This document shows, piece by piece, positions 29,502 to 36,563 of a DNA stretch of 36,563 nucleotides (position 1 is its first letter; every line of letters begins with the position of its first letter). The stretch spans positions 1-36,563 of the forward strand of contig SFHK01000016.1 of assembly GCA_004556395.1 (NCBI GenBank), given 5' to 3'. The notes below the pieces were generated by a model. It worked only from the letters and a program-made list of their open reading frames with translations. It was not told the origin of the DNA and did not search any database. The stretch comes from Clostridiales bacterium. GTDB lineage: Bacteria > Bacillota > Clostridia > Christensenellales > Aristaeellaceae. A program made the position numbers and the translations under genes.

Positions 29502-30380
29502 CTATTCCTCTCCGATTCGTTTTCTGTACTGGGCGCGCAGCTCGCCGGGCGTCTGGCCGGTAATCCGCTTGAAATGCCGGATAAACGAGCCCGCGTCCCC
29601 AAACCCGCACTGCTCGGCAATCGCATACAGCGTGTCGTCGCAGTTCATCAGCAGCTTTCGCGCGTTCTCGATTCGCACGCGCACCAGAAACTGATAGGGC
29701 GACATGCCCGTGATCTGCTTGAACCGGTGGCAGAAGTGATACTTCGTCATATACGTTTCCCGAACCAGATCGTCCAGCGTAATCGTCTCCATATAATGGC
29801 AGCGCATGAACAGAAGCGCGCCCTCAATATTGCGCTTGCCCTGCTCTCCGATTTCCTTCGCGTTCAGCTGTTCGCTGCGCGCGCACTCCTTCACAATCTC
29901 ATTGAGAATCGACGCGCCCAGCGCGCACGCCTGCGAGTAGCCCACAATGTCGTCCTGAATATGCGTGTTCAGAATCGTGCTCATGTAGCTGTTCAGCATG
30001 GTATCCTCGGACGGGAAGAACAGAAGCGGCAGTGTGAACGCGTTGTCCAGAAACGGCTTCATCCCGTCCCCTGCCAGATGCACATAGTCGTACACCCAGT
30101 GATTGCCATTCACCGCGTAGTAATGATACCGGCTGCAATCGATCATCACATAGCTGCCCGTCGGAATCTCCCGGCGCACGCCGTCCACGATCAGATAGCC
30201 CGCGCCCTCCAGCGTATGAAGCAGCTGATAATCCTCGCGCTTGTCTCTCTCGGTATAAAACCCCTCTCCCACGACAAAGTGCCCGCAGGACGTAACCTGA
30301 AACGGAAACCTTTGCGCGGCGCCGGTATAAAAGTACGCCCGGCCTACGTTCACCAGCGGCGGAACGGGACGCCTGACCAT
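29502..30380 (-). CDS. AraC-family transcriptional regulator
   Basis: A 292-residue protein. The N-terminal part (about 20-170) is a cupin-like ligand domain (GEGFYTERDKREDYQLLHTLEGAGYL). The C-terminal 100 residues carry two helix-turn-helix motifs: ITLDDLVRETYMTKYHFCHRFKQITGMSPYQFLVRVRIENARKLL and YAIAEQCGFGDAGSFIRHFKRITGQTPGELR, matching the AraC/XylS signature. It probably senses a sugar and activates the divergent importer genes. ATG 30380 has GAGGTGGGG upstream; an earlier in-frame Met at 30416 lies within the operator region. The sites it probably reads are at 30399-30432. Confidence 0.94.
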   Translation of the reverse strand: MVRRPVPPLVNVGRAYFYTGAAQRFPFQVTSCGHFVVGEGFYTERDKREDYQLLHTLEGAGYLIVDGVRREIPTGSYVMIDCSRYHYYAVNGNHWVYDYVHLAGDGMKPFLDNAFTLPLLFFPSEDTMLNSYMSTILNTHIQDDIVGYSQACALGASILNEIVKECARSEQLNAKEIGEQGKRNIEGALLFMRCHYMETITLDDLVRETYMTKYHFCHRFKQITGMSPYQFLVRVRIENARKLLMNCDDTLYAIAEQCGFGDAGSFIRHFKRITGQTPGELRAQYRKRIGEE

Positions 30381-30398
30381 TTTCCCCACCTCTTTCCG

Positions 30399-30432
30399 TG
30401 CGCAAGAATTGCGCACCTATCCGCAAGAATTG
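30399..30432. promoter_or_regulatory. tandem AraC-type binding sites
   Basis: CGCAAGAATTG occurs at 30401-30411 and again at 30422-30432, 21 bp (two helical turns) apart in the same orientation, the classic spacing of AraC half-sites. The second copy overlaps the -35 box. The longer word TGCGCAAGAATT (30399-30410) is repeated at 7355 and, inverted, at 7393. Confidence 0.75.
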
Positions 30433-30459
30433 ACATTGATATCGCGTATGAATTATAGT
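30430..30459 (+). promoter_or_regulatory. promoter of the Lpl-type importer operon
   Basis: TTGACA (30430-30435), 17-bp spacer, TTATAG (30453-30458); TATAGT at 30454 with an 18-bp spacer is the alternative. The start codon is about 43 bases downstream. An inverted repeat CTATTGA-N10-TCAATAG (30461-30484) covers the first transcribed bases. Confidence 0.78.
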
Positions 30460-30507
30460 ACTATTGAAATGAATCTGTCAATAGATGCTGTTTTCGGAGG
30501 TGGTTTT

Positions 30508-31461
30508 ATGATGAAATCCGATCGGGTCATAATCCCTTATCAAAAATCCTGGTTCGAACGCTTCCGCAAGGAAATACGCAATAATTGGGCATTGTATCTG
30601 CTGGTATCCATCCCCGTCGCATACCTGATTATTTTTAAGTATATTCCGATGTACGGCGTGCAGATTGCCTTCCGCAGCTACTCGCCCGCGCGCTCCATCT
30701 CCGGCAGCCAGTGGCTGGGCTTCAAGCATTTTCAGACCTTCATGACGGATTTCAACTTCAAGCAGATCATGCGAAACACCATCCTGATCAGCCTGTATTC
30801 GCTTTGCACCTTCCCGCTGCCGATCGTTCTGGCGCTGATGCTGAACTACACGCGCCTTTCCGGCTTCAAAAAGACGGTGCAGCTGGTCTCCTACGCTCCG
30901 CACTTCATTTCCACCGTCGTCATGGTCGGCCTGATTCTTCAGTTCTTCGATCAGCGCAGCGGCATTCTGAACATGCTCATCAACGCGCTGGGCGGCGAAA
31001 GCGTCTATTTCATGGCCAAGGCGGAATACTTCCGTCCCATCTACGTGTGGTCGGGCGTGTGGCAGGGCGTGGGCTATTCGTCCATCATCTATATCGCGGC
31101 GCTGTCCGGCATCTCGCCGGAGCTGCACGAGGCCGCCATCGTGGACGGCGCAAACATCCTGAAGCGCATCTGGCACGTCGACCTGCCCGGCATCGCGCCG
31201 ACGATCTCCATCCTGCTGATCATGAGCTGCGGCAGCATTCTCTCCGTCGGCTATGAGAAGATTTACCTTCTGCAGAACAGCCTGAATCTGGACGTGAGCG
31301 AGGTCATTTCCACCTACGTGTACAAGCAGGGCATCGCCTCCTCCACGCCCCAGTATTCCTACGCCACGGCCATCGGCCTGTTTGTGTCGCTGGTGAACGT
31401 GTTCATGCTGCTGATTGTAAACAAGGTATCCGACCGTCTGAGCGGAAGCTCTCTGTTCTGA
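30508..31461 (+). CDS. carbohydrate ABC transporter permease, LplB/YteP type
   Basis: A 317-residue inner-membrane permease with six predicted segments. It begins WALYLLVSIPVAYLIIFKYIPMYGVQIAFRSY, the typical LplB/YteP opening, and has the cytoplasmic EAA loop ELHEAAIVDGANILKRIWHVDLPGIAPT for contact with an ATPase. It imports oligosaccharides together with the next two gene products. The start is ATG 30508 (GGAGG upstream); the frame is open further up, but there it crosses the promoter. As usual for this family no ATPase gene is present, so a shared MsmK-like ATPase elsewhere is expected. Confidence 0.93.
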   Translation: MMKSDRVIIPYQKSWFERFRKEIRNNWALYLLVSIPVAYLIIFKYIPMYGVQIAFRSYSPARSISGSQWLGFKHFQTFMTDFNFKQIMRNTILISLYSLCTFPLPIVLALMLNYTRLSGFKKTVQLVSYAPHFISTVVMVGLILQFFDQRSGILNMLINALGGESVYFMAKAEYFRPIYVWSGVWQGVGYSSIIYIAALSGISPELHEAAIVDGANILKRIWHVDLPGIAPTISILLIMSCGSILSVGYEKIYLLQNSLNLDVSEVISTYVYKQGIASSTPQYSYATAIGLFVSLVNVFMLLIVNKVSDRLSGSSLF

Positions 31462-31475
31462 GGAGGCGACGCGCT

Positions 31476-32378
31476 ATGAAAAAGCAAAAAGGCAATCTCT
31501 TCGTGCGCGATACGGTGGGCGACAAAATCATCCTCACAATCAACTTCATCGCGCTGTGCCTGTTCCTGATCATCATCGCCTACCCGCTGCTGTTCGTCAT
31601 TTCCGCGTCGTTCTCGGCGGGCACGGCCACCATGTCCCTGTCCCTGATTCCCAAGCGCTTTTCGCTGGCCGGCTACGAGGCCGTGCTTCAGTACAAGGAC
31701 ATCTGGATGGGCTACAGAAACTCGCTGTTCTACATGGTGTGCGGCACGGCGCTGTGTCTGGCCATGACGGTGCTGATGGCCTATCCCCTGTCCCGCAGCG
31801 ACTTCGCCGGCCGCAAGGTCATCATGCTGCTCGCGATGGTCACGATGTACTTCTCCGGCGGCCTGATTCCCACCTTCTTAGTCGTTCAGAAGCTGGGTCT
31901 TCTGAACACCCGCTGGGCGCTTCTGCTGCCGGGCTGCCTGTCGGTCTACAACATGATCGTCATGCGCACCTACTTTAAAACCTCGATTCCCGGCGAGCTG
32001 CTGGAATCCGCGCAGCTGGACGGCTGCGGAAACATCCGCTACATGTTCAGCATCCTGCTGCCGCTGTCCGGCCCCATTCTGGCGGTCATCGGCCTGTTCT
32101 ACGCCGTCGGCATCTGGAACGCCTACTTCGACGCGATGGTCTACGTGTCCACCAGGCGCAGCTACTACCCGCTGTCCCTGTTCCTGCGCGAGATTCTGAT
32201 TCTCAACACCACGGACATCGATCAGCTGGACATCAGCACGCTGATGGCGCTGGAGGAGCGCCGCAACGTCATGAAGTACGCCGTCATCGTGGTTTCGTCC
32301 CTGCCGGTCATGATCATCTACCCGTTCGTTCAGCGCTTCTTCGTGAAGGGCGTCATGATCGGCGCGGTAAAGGGCTAA
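31476..32378 (+). CDS. carbohydrate ABC transporter permease, LplC/YtcP type
   Basis: A 300-residue permease with six segments. FIALCLFLIIIAYPLLFVISASFS is the first segment. The EAA-type loop is GELLESAQLDGCGNIRYMFSILLPLSGPI, and the end FVQRFFVKGVMIGAVKG is the LplC/YtcP/YesQ signature. It pairs with the LplB-like subunit to form the channel. It starts 14 bases after the preceding stop with AGGAGG ahead. Confidence 0.94.
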   Translation: MKKQKGNLFVRDTVGDKIILTINFIALCLFLIIIAYPLLFVISASFSAGTATMSLSLIPKRFSLAGYEAVLQYKDIWMGYRNSLFYMVCGTALCLAMTVLMAYPLSRSDFAGRKVIMLLAMVTMYFSGGLIPTFLVVQKLGLLNTRWALLLPGCLSVYNMIVMRTYFKTSIPGELLESAQLDGCGNIRYMFSILLPLSGPILAVIGLFYAVGIWNAYFDAMVYVSTRRSYYPLSLFLREILILNTTDIDQLDISTLMALEERRNVMKYAVIVVSSLPVMIIYPFVQRFFVKGVMIGAVKG

Positions 32379-32432
32379 ACGGAGCATCTTTGGCGCATAG
32401 CGCTCAAGATAGAACACAAGGAGGTATTTCCC

Positions 32433-34013
32433 ATGAAGAAACTCGCACTGCTCATGGCCATCCTGATGATGGTCTGCGCGTCCGCCAGCGCCGTCACGGC
32501 GTCCGACGAAAACGTGTATCCCATCGCGGACGAAGTCGTGACCCTCACCGTGTGGACCGGCAACGTCGCCAACCGCGACTATGTCAACTGCGACATGACC
32601 AAGTTTATCGAAGAAAAGCTTGGCGTCAAAATCAACTTCCAGTTCTATACCGACGACGCCAACACCGCCTACAACCTGATGCTCGCCAGCGACGAGTGGC
32701 CGGACATCTTCCTCGGCCCCTGGTTCAGCACCGACAAGATTCTGATGGGCATGGAAGCCAAGATGCTCCTCCCCCTCAACGACCTGATTGAGACGCAGGG
32801 CTACAACTACAAGGCCGTTCTCGAAGCCAACCCCGGCTACAAGGACATGCTCACCGCGCCCGACGGCAACATCTACACCTTCGTGTACACCGACAGCGGC
32901 GTGCATAAGGACAGCGAATACAAGATGTTCGTGAAGCAGTCCTGGCTCGAGAAGCTCGGCATGGAAATGCCCACCACCCCCGAAGAGTTCAAGGATCTGC
33001 TCATCGCCATCAAGGAAACCGACCTGAACGAGAACGGCGAAAACGACGAGATCCCGCTGATGGGCTACTACAACGGCCGCAAGTCCGACCCCATCTGCTT
33101 CCTGATGAATCCCTTTGAGCTGTACACCGACAACTACTACACCATCACCGACGACGGCCAGATCGCGTTCCACGCCAACACCGACGGCTGGCGCGAAGGC
33201 CTCAAGTACATCGCCGACCTGTACGCCAACGGCCTGATCGCCGAGGAAACCTACGTACAGGACAAGACCCAGTTCCAGGCCATCCTCAACAAGCCCTCCG
33301 ACGATGCCGTGATCGGCGTTATGCCCATCTGGTATCAGGGCGACGTCATCGACGCCAACGTGCTCAACTGGGTTGACTACGAGCCCATCGCGCCCCTGAA
33401 GGGCGATGACGGCACCCAGCAGAGCGCGGCGCGCTTTGGCGGCAACTTCAACATGGTCGGCGCCATCTCCACCAAGTGCGAAAACCCCGAAATCGCCTTC
33501 AAGTTCCTCGACTGGTTCATCGGCGAGGAAGGCACCTATGTCGGCCACTACGGTGTGGAAGGCAAGGACTGGGAGTGGGTTGACTCCAAGAGCTTCTTCG
33601 GCGGCGACAAGTCCATCTCCCGCCTCGTGCCCGACATCGAAGCGCTGTGGAACTCCGGCTCCTTCCCGCGCGCCGATAAGGCCGAGATCCGCTACGCCAC
33701 TACCATGGATCCCGAGAAGATCTACACCGACAACACCTACGCGCTGGTGCATGCCGCGCAGACCTACGAACCCTACTACGTGAACCATCACATTCCGGAC
33801 GTCGTATGGTGCACCGATGAGGACGTAAAGACCAAGGTTGCCAACTACAGCACCACCATCAACGATTACGTGAAGTCCACCGACACCCAGTTCATCATGG
33901 GTCAGCTGGACATCAACGACGATGAAGCGTGGAACGCCTACCTGAAGGGTCTCAACGACCGCGGCCTGGAAGACTACCTTGAGAACCTCGCCGTGTACTA
34001 CGGCCTCGAATAA
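32433..34013 (+). CDS. extracellular solute-binding protein, LipO/YtcQ type (family 1)
   Basis: A 526-residue binding protein of the large class that accompanies LplB/LplC permeases. The signal peptide is MKKLALLMAILMMVCASASA with an A-S-A cut site. A Cys is present at position 15, but the preceding residues (L-M-M-V) do not make a lipobox. The mature part shows VTLTVWTGNVANRDYVNCDMTKFIEEKLGVKINF, FLGPWFSTDKI and GNFNMVGAISTKCENPEIAFKFLDWFIGEEG, typical of family-1 binding proteins, and is rich in Trp/Tyr/Asp suited to oligosaccharides. Codon use is strongly biased to C-ending codons, in line with high expression. AAGGAGG precedes the ATG. Confidence 0.92.
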   Translation: MKKLALLMAILMMVCASASAVTASDENVYPIADEVVTLTVWTGNVANRDYVNCDMTKFIEEKLGVKINFQFYTDDANTAYNLMLASDEWPDIFLGPWFSTDKILMGMEAKMLLPLNDLIETQGYNYKAVLEANPGYKDMLTAPDGNIYTFVYTDSGVHKDSEYKMFVKQSWLEKLGMEMPTTPEEFKDLLIAIKETDLNENGENDEIPLMGYYNGRKSDPICFLMNPFELYTDNYYTITDDGQIAFHANTDGWREGLKYIADLYANGLIAEETYVQDKTQFQAILNKPSDDAVIGVMPIWYQGDVIDANVLNWVDYEPIAPLKGDDGTQQSAARFGGNFNMVGAISTKCENPEIAFKFLDWFIGEEGTYVGHYGVEGKDWEWVDSKSFFGGDKSISRLVPDIEALWNSGSFPRADKAEIRYATTMDPEKIYTDNTYALVHAAQTYEPYYVNHHIPDVVWCTDEDVKTKVANYSTTINDYVKSTDTQFIMGQLDINDDEAWNAYLKGLNDRGLEDYLENLAVYYGLE

Positions 34014-34040
34014 GCCGCATACAACCCTCTGACGGCATAA

Positions 34041-34091
34041 AAGCCCCGCGGACGAAAGGTTTTGCCAATCGTCCGCGGGGCTTCCTTTTCT
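34041..34091. terminator. bidirectional terminator of the importer operon and GNAT gene
   Basis: AAGCCCCGCGGACGA (34041-34055) pairs perfectly over 15 bp with TCGTCCGCGGGGCTT (34069-34083). It is followed by CCTTTTCT on the plus strand and by TTTATG on the minus strand. Confidence 0.95.
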
Positions 34092-34095
34092 CTCT

Positions 34096-34728
34096 CTATG
34101 CCTTTTTCCTCAGAACATGCCACACATCGTCCCCAGTAAACCCGCAACCGCGATACAGTCGTTCCGGTTGACTTGGGTTATTGCACTGGCCCGAAACCGT
34201 AGCAAACAGCGCCCGCCCGCGCATTCTCCACAACAATTCGGACACGAGATAGCGTCCCAGTCCGCGCCCGCGGCAGTCCTCTGACACCTGAATCCATTCC
34301 AGAATGCCCTCGCCTATCTCCCTGTCCAGTTCGGCAATGCCCGTCGCCGCAAGCTCTCCGGTTCGATCATTCCGCACCGCCAGCCACAAGCGTTCATCGT
34401 ATACCGGACGCGCGGTATAATCCCGCAATTTCTCCTCGGAAACGCAAGCCCCACCATAGCAGCGGTTGATATGCTCCGCAAACTCTCGCAACGTAGCCGC
34501 GCCGCATGAATATCCCTGCGGAAGTACAGGCGCACACGGCTTCTTCAACGGATGCAGCAAACGAAAATACGGTTCGTCCGAATATGCCGCATACTTCCGC
34601 CGGTCATATGCCGAGTTGTGCACAATTCGCATTTCCTCCGACACGCAAACCTTCTTTGCCTTCCAGTACGGAATCGAAGCATAGCCGCAGGGATTTTCCA
34701 AATATTCCTCTTTCGAAAGCCGTTCCAT
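34096..34728 (-). CDS. GNAT-family N-acetyltransferase
   Basis: A 210-residue protein. The acetyl-CoA motif A is WIQVSEDCRGRGLGRYLVSELL (R/Q-x-x-G-x-G/A as RGRGLG), near residue 165. The N-terminal ENPCGYASIPYWKAKK and MRIVHNSAY are typical of a clostridial GNAT subfamily whose substrate is unknown. ATG 34728 (GGCGGGA upstream) is chosen because family members begin near 'M-x-x-L-x-x-E-E-Y'. A GTG at 34749, directly after the glycerol-kinase stop and with GGAGGAAG ahead, is a real alternative. G+C is lower than in neighbours. It is translated behind glpK. Confidence 0.85.
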   Translation of the reverse strand: MERLSKEEYLENPCGYASIPYWKAKKVCVSEEMRIVHNSAYDRRKYAAYSDEPYFRLLHPLKKPCAPVLPQGYSCGAATLREFAEHINRCYGGACVSEEKLRDYTARPVYDERLWLAVRNDRTGELAATGIAELDREIGEGILEWIQVSEDCRGRGLGRYLVSELLWRMRGRALFATVSGQCNNPSQPERLYRGCGFTGDDVWHVLRKKA

Positions 34729-34750
34729 CCCAATTCCCGCCTTCAGCACG

Positions 34751-36238
34751 CTACTCTTCCTCCCACTTTCGCGCGCGTTCGATCGCCCGCCGCCACTGCT
34801 GAAGCAGCCGCTCCCGGTTCTCGCCCGGCATGGTCGGACGGAATTCCTTCTTCCTCTGCCACACGGTTTTCAGCCGGTTGTCGTCCCACAGTCCCACCGC
34901 GCGTCCGGCCAGCATGGCCGCGCCCAGCGCCGTGGTTTCCGTTACCTGCGGCGTGACGACCGGCACACCAAGAATGTCGCTCTGGAACTGCATCAGGAAC
35001 TCATTCGCGCTCGCGCCGCCGTCCACGCGCAGCGCCGCCATGCGCACGCCGCCGTCCTTCTCCATGGCCTCGAGCACGTCCGCCGACTGATACGCAATGG
35101 ATTCCAGCGCCGCGCGCACGATATGCGCCCGTCCCGCTCCACGCGTAAGGCCGACGATCGTGCCGCGCGCGTACATATCCCAGTACGGCGCGCCCATGCC
35201 GGTGAACGCCGGGACCAGATAAACCCCGCCGTTGTCCGCGAGCGATCGCGCCAGCGTTTCCGACTCCGCCGCGGTCGAAATCAGCTTCATTTCGTCCCTC
35301 AGCCACTGAATCGCCGCGCCCGCCACGAACACGCTGCCCTCCAGCGCGTAGGTCGGCTTGCCGTTCACGCGCCAAGCGACGGTGGACAGCAGCCCAAACT
35401 GACTGCGAACCGGCCGCGCGCCGGTGTTCATCAGCACGAAGCAGCCCGTGCCATAGGTATTCTTGGCCTCGCCCGGGCCAAAGCACGCCTGCCCATACAG
35501 CGCCGCATGCTGGTCGCCCGCCATCGCCGCAATGGGAACTTCGCGTCCAAGAATGGACTTGTCCAGCATGCCGATCACGCCCGACGAATCGACGACCGTC
35601 GGCAAAAGCGGCGCGGGAATGTCCATCGCGCGCAGAAGCACCTCGTCCCACTCCTGCTTGTGAATGTTGAACAGCATCGTGCGCGACGCGTTCGTCGCGT
35701 CGGTCACATGCGCGCGCCCGCCCGTGAGGCGATACGCCAGAAAGCTGTCCACGGTGCCGAAGCACAGCTCCCCGTTCTGCGCCCGGTCGCGCGCGCCGTC
35801 GATGCTGTCGAGCAGCCATTCGAGCTTCGTTCCGGAAAAATACGCGTCCGGAATCAGTCCCGTACGGTCGCGGATGGTGTTGCCCAGACCGTCCTCCTTC
35901 AGGCGCTCGACCAGCGGCGCGGTGCGGCGACACTGCCACACGATCGCGTTGTGCAGCGGCCTGCCCGTCTCTCGTTCCCACAGAAGCGCCGTCTCGCGCT
36001 GGTTGGCGATGCCCACGGCCAGAATGTCTGCCGCGTCGATCCCCGCCTTCTCCACCGCCGCGCGCAGCGCGTTCAGCTGACTTTCGTAAATGTCCTCCGG
36101 GTCGTGCTCGACCCAGCCGGGCTTGGGATAAATCTGCCTGAACTCAATGCCGTGCGACGCCACAAGCGCGCCGTTTTCATCAAACACGACCGCGCGCGAG
36201 CTCGTCGTTCCCTGATCCAGTGCCACGATGTATTTCAT
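34751..36238 (-). CDS. glpK: glycerol kinase
   Basis: A 495-residue FGGY-family kinase that phosphorylates glycerol to sn-glycerol-3-phosphate with ATP. Motifs are the phosphate-1 loop ALDQGTTSSRAVVFD; GWVEHDPEDIY; NQRETALLWERETGRPLHNAIVWQCRRTA, which carries glycerol contacts; SGTKLEWLLD; TDATNASRTMLFNIH; GDQHAALYGQACFGPGEAKNTYGTGCF; and the C-terminal adenosine motif LRVDGGASANEFLMQFQSDILG. No phosphotransferase-regulated His is obvious. The start is ATG 36238, with AGGAGG upstream; a TTG one codon earlier is ignored. GNAT follows, and fhs sequence lies upstream on the same strand. No glpF or glpD is in view. Confidence 0.97.
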   Translation of the reverse strand: MKYIVALDQGTTSSRAVVFDENGALVASHGIEFRQIYPKPGWVEHDPEDIYESQLNALRAAVEKAGIDAADILAVGIANQRETALLWERETGRPLHNAIVWQCRRTAPLVERLKEDGLGNTIRDRTGLIPDAYFSGTKLEWLLDSIDGARDRAQNGELCFGTVDSFLAYRLTGGRAHVTDATNASRTMLFNIHKQEWDEVLLRAMDIPAPLLPTVVDSSGVIGMLDKSILGREVPIAAMAGDQHAALYGQACFGPGEAKNTYGTGCFVLMNTGARPVRSQFGLLSTVAWRVNGKPTYALEGSVFVAGAAIQWLRDEMKLISTAAESETLARSLADNGGVYLVPAFTGMGAPYWDMYARGTIVGLTRGAGRAHIVRAALESIAYQSADVLEAMEKDGGVRMAALRVDGGASANEFLMQFQSDILGVPVVTPQVTETTALGAAMLAGRAVGLWDDNRLKTVWQRKKEFRPTMPGENRERLLQQWRRAIERARKWEEE

Positions 36239-36279
36239 CAAAATGCCTCCTGTCGGCGAAATTTCGTCCCGTCCGTAAC

Positions 36280-36351
36280 TCAGTTCTCCGTGAATCGCTC
36301 CGTAATATTCCCGTGCCCGCCCGCGTCAACGCTCTCCGCCGCGTGAACCTT
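36280..36351 (-). repeat. degenerate second copy of the fhs gene tail
   Basis: On the minus strand this reads K-V-x-A-A-E-x2-D-x4-G-N-I-T-x2-F and ends in a TGA at 36280-36282, the same order as KVPAAEKID...GNITGLF at 36395-36457. DNA words AAGGTTC-CGCGGCGGAGA and ATTACGG/ATCACGG correspond. The offset between copies is 106-115 bp because the copy carries a few extra codons before its stop. It lies between the fhs fragment and glpK. Confidence 0.75.
36302..36329 (-). promoter_or_regulatory. possible glpK promoter inside the duplicated fhs tail
   Basis: On the minus strand TTGACG (36324-36329), 16-bp spacer, TATTAC (36302-36307). The corresponding bases in the better-kept tail are ATCGACG and ACATCAC, so the hexamers would have arisen by substitution in the copy. 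This is a weak call. Confidence 0.35.
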
Positions 36352-36394
36352 CAGACTGTCTCTTATGCGCGCCTCTCCCTATAACCCGACGCAA

Positions 36395-36526
36395 TCAGAA
36401 CAGTCCCGTGATGTTCCCCTCGTCGTCCACGTCGATCTTCTCCGCCGCGGGAACCTTGGGAAGCCCGGGCATCGTCATGATGTCCCCCGTCAGCGCCACC
36501 ACGAACCCCGCGCCCGCGGACACGCG
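36395..36526 (-). pseudogene. fhs: formate-tetrahydrofolate ligase, C-terminal fragment
   Basis: On the minus strand 36526-36395 encodes RVSAGAGFVVAL, TGDIMTMPGLPKVP and AAEKIDVDDEGNITGLF then stop, the unmistakable last 43 or so residues of formate-tetrahydrofolate ligase, the ATP-dependent enzyme that makes 10-formyl-THF. Just upstream the same frame reads into unrelated codons and meets a TAA at 36545-36547, so the match is not continuous to the window edge. Either this is itself a tail copy of an intact fhs gene lying further right, a disrupted gene, or the last 35 or so bases are an assembly error at a contig tip. Confidence 0.75.
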
Positions 36527-36563
36527 CGAGCATGCATGGGGATTTTAGAAATCCGCCAGCACA

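Noticed and set aside
32433..32492. Cys15 of the LipO-like protein as a lipidation site
   Set aside because: The preceding residues (L-M-M-V) do not fit a lipobox, while A-S-A further on fits signal peptidase I.
31878..33791. 637-codon open frame antisense to the LplC and binding-protein genes
   Set aside because: Shadow frame: Val/Gly/His-rich, spans two real genes, no start signals.

Overview
The window looks like chromosomal DNA of a GC-rich (roughly 60% G+C) anaerobic bacterium of the class Clostridia, probably a gut organism. Clostridial signs are the rrn leader, strong GGAGG-type ribosome binding sites, a YhbD/bactofilin pair, LplB/LplC-type sugar permeases with a YesN-like AraC regulator, a small 2[4Fe-4S] ferredoxin and a formate-tetrahydrofolate ligase (fhs) tail. 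Solute-binding proteins with 'MKK-LAL' signal peptides but no lipobox, together with many peptidoglycan-binding-repeat proteins, remind me of Christensenellales/Aristaeellaceae-like genomes; that is inference. The left edge lies inside a 16S rRNA gene and the right edge at an fhs fragment next to a repeat, so the window may be a whole contig broken at repeats.

Layout. 1-405: 5' end of a 16S rRNA gene on the minus strand with a near-perfect promoter, divergent from a DUF4004/MerR-like gene and a bactofilin gene. 1.8-5.4 kb: a promoter followed at once by a terminator-like hairpin, a parallel beta-helix glycoside hydrolase, a HAD phosphatase and a stand-alone MetH-type reactivation domain. 5.5-7.25 kb (minus): lipoprotein serpin and a membrane-anchored unknown. 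7.4-12.0 kb: an RbsB/RbsA/RbsC-type ABC transporter whose permease carries an unusual extracytoplasmic extension of about 230 residues and whose binding-protein and ATPase genes are separated by a strongly structured RNA element. 12.0-13.7 kb: a small unknown and an XRE regulator. 13.86-17.4 kb: divergent GH29 alpha-L-fucosidase and a eukaryote-type glycogen branching enzyme. 17.5-20.3 kb (minus): TrmN6-like methyltransferase, a PG-binding protein with an apparently dead NlpC/P60 domain, and a ferredoxin. 20.46 kb: a Cys-rich protein. 21.2-26.8 kb (minus): a 998-residue lipoprotein with nine PG-binding repeats and two SH3b domains, a MarR regulator, and a GT-C-like membrane protein. 26.9-28.7 kb: divergent CAP-domain protein and sugar-phosphate isomerase. 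28.8-34.0 kb: a DUF5131 protein, an AraC regulator and a divergent LplB-LplC-binding-protein sugar transporter. 34.1-36.56 kb (minus): GNAT, glycerol kinase and the fhs tail.

How parts fit together: two sugar ABC importers, the GH29 and beta-helix hydrolases, the isomerase, the branching enzyme and glycerol kinase suggest a glycan-foraging, glycogen-storing lifestyle. The AraC regulator sits beside tandem 11-bp sites upstream of the Lpl-type importer. The same 12-bp word occurs twice, in inverted orientation, before the Rbs-type importer 23 kb away, which suggests shared control.

The most unusual signal is a recurrent genome habit. At three places the 3' tail of a minus-strand gene and/or its terminator is present a second time, diverged, about 105-121 bp further downstream: the methyltransferase, the PG-binding lipoprotein and fhs. 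No tRNA, CRISPR array, insertion sequence or phage block was seen.
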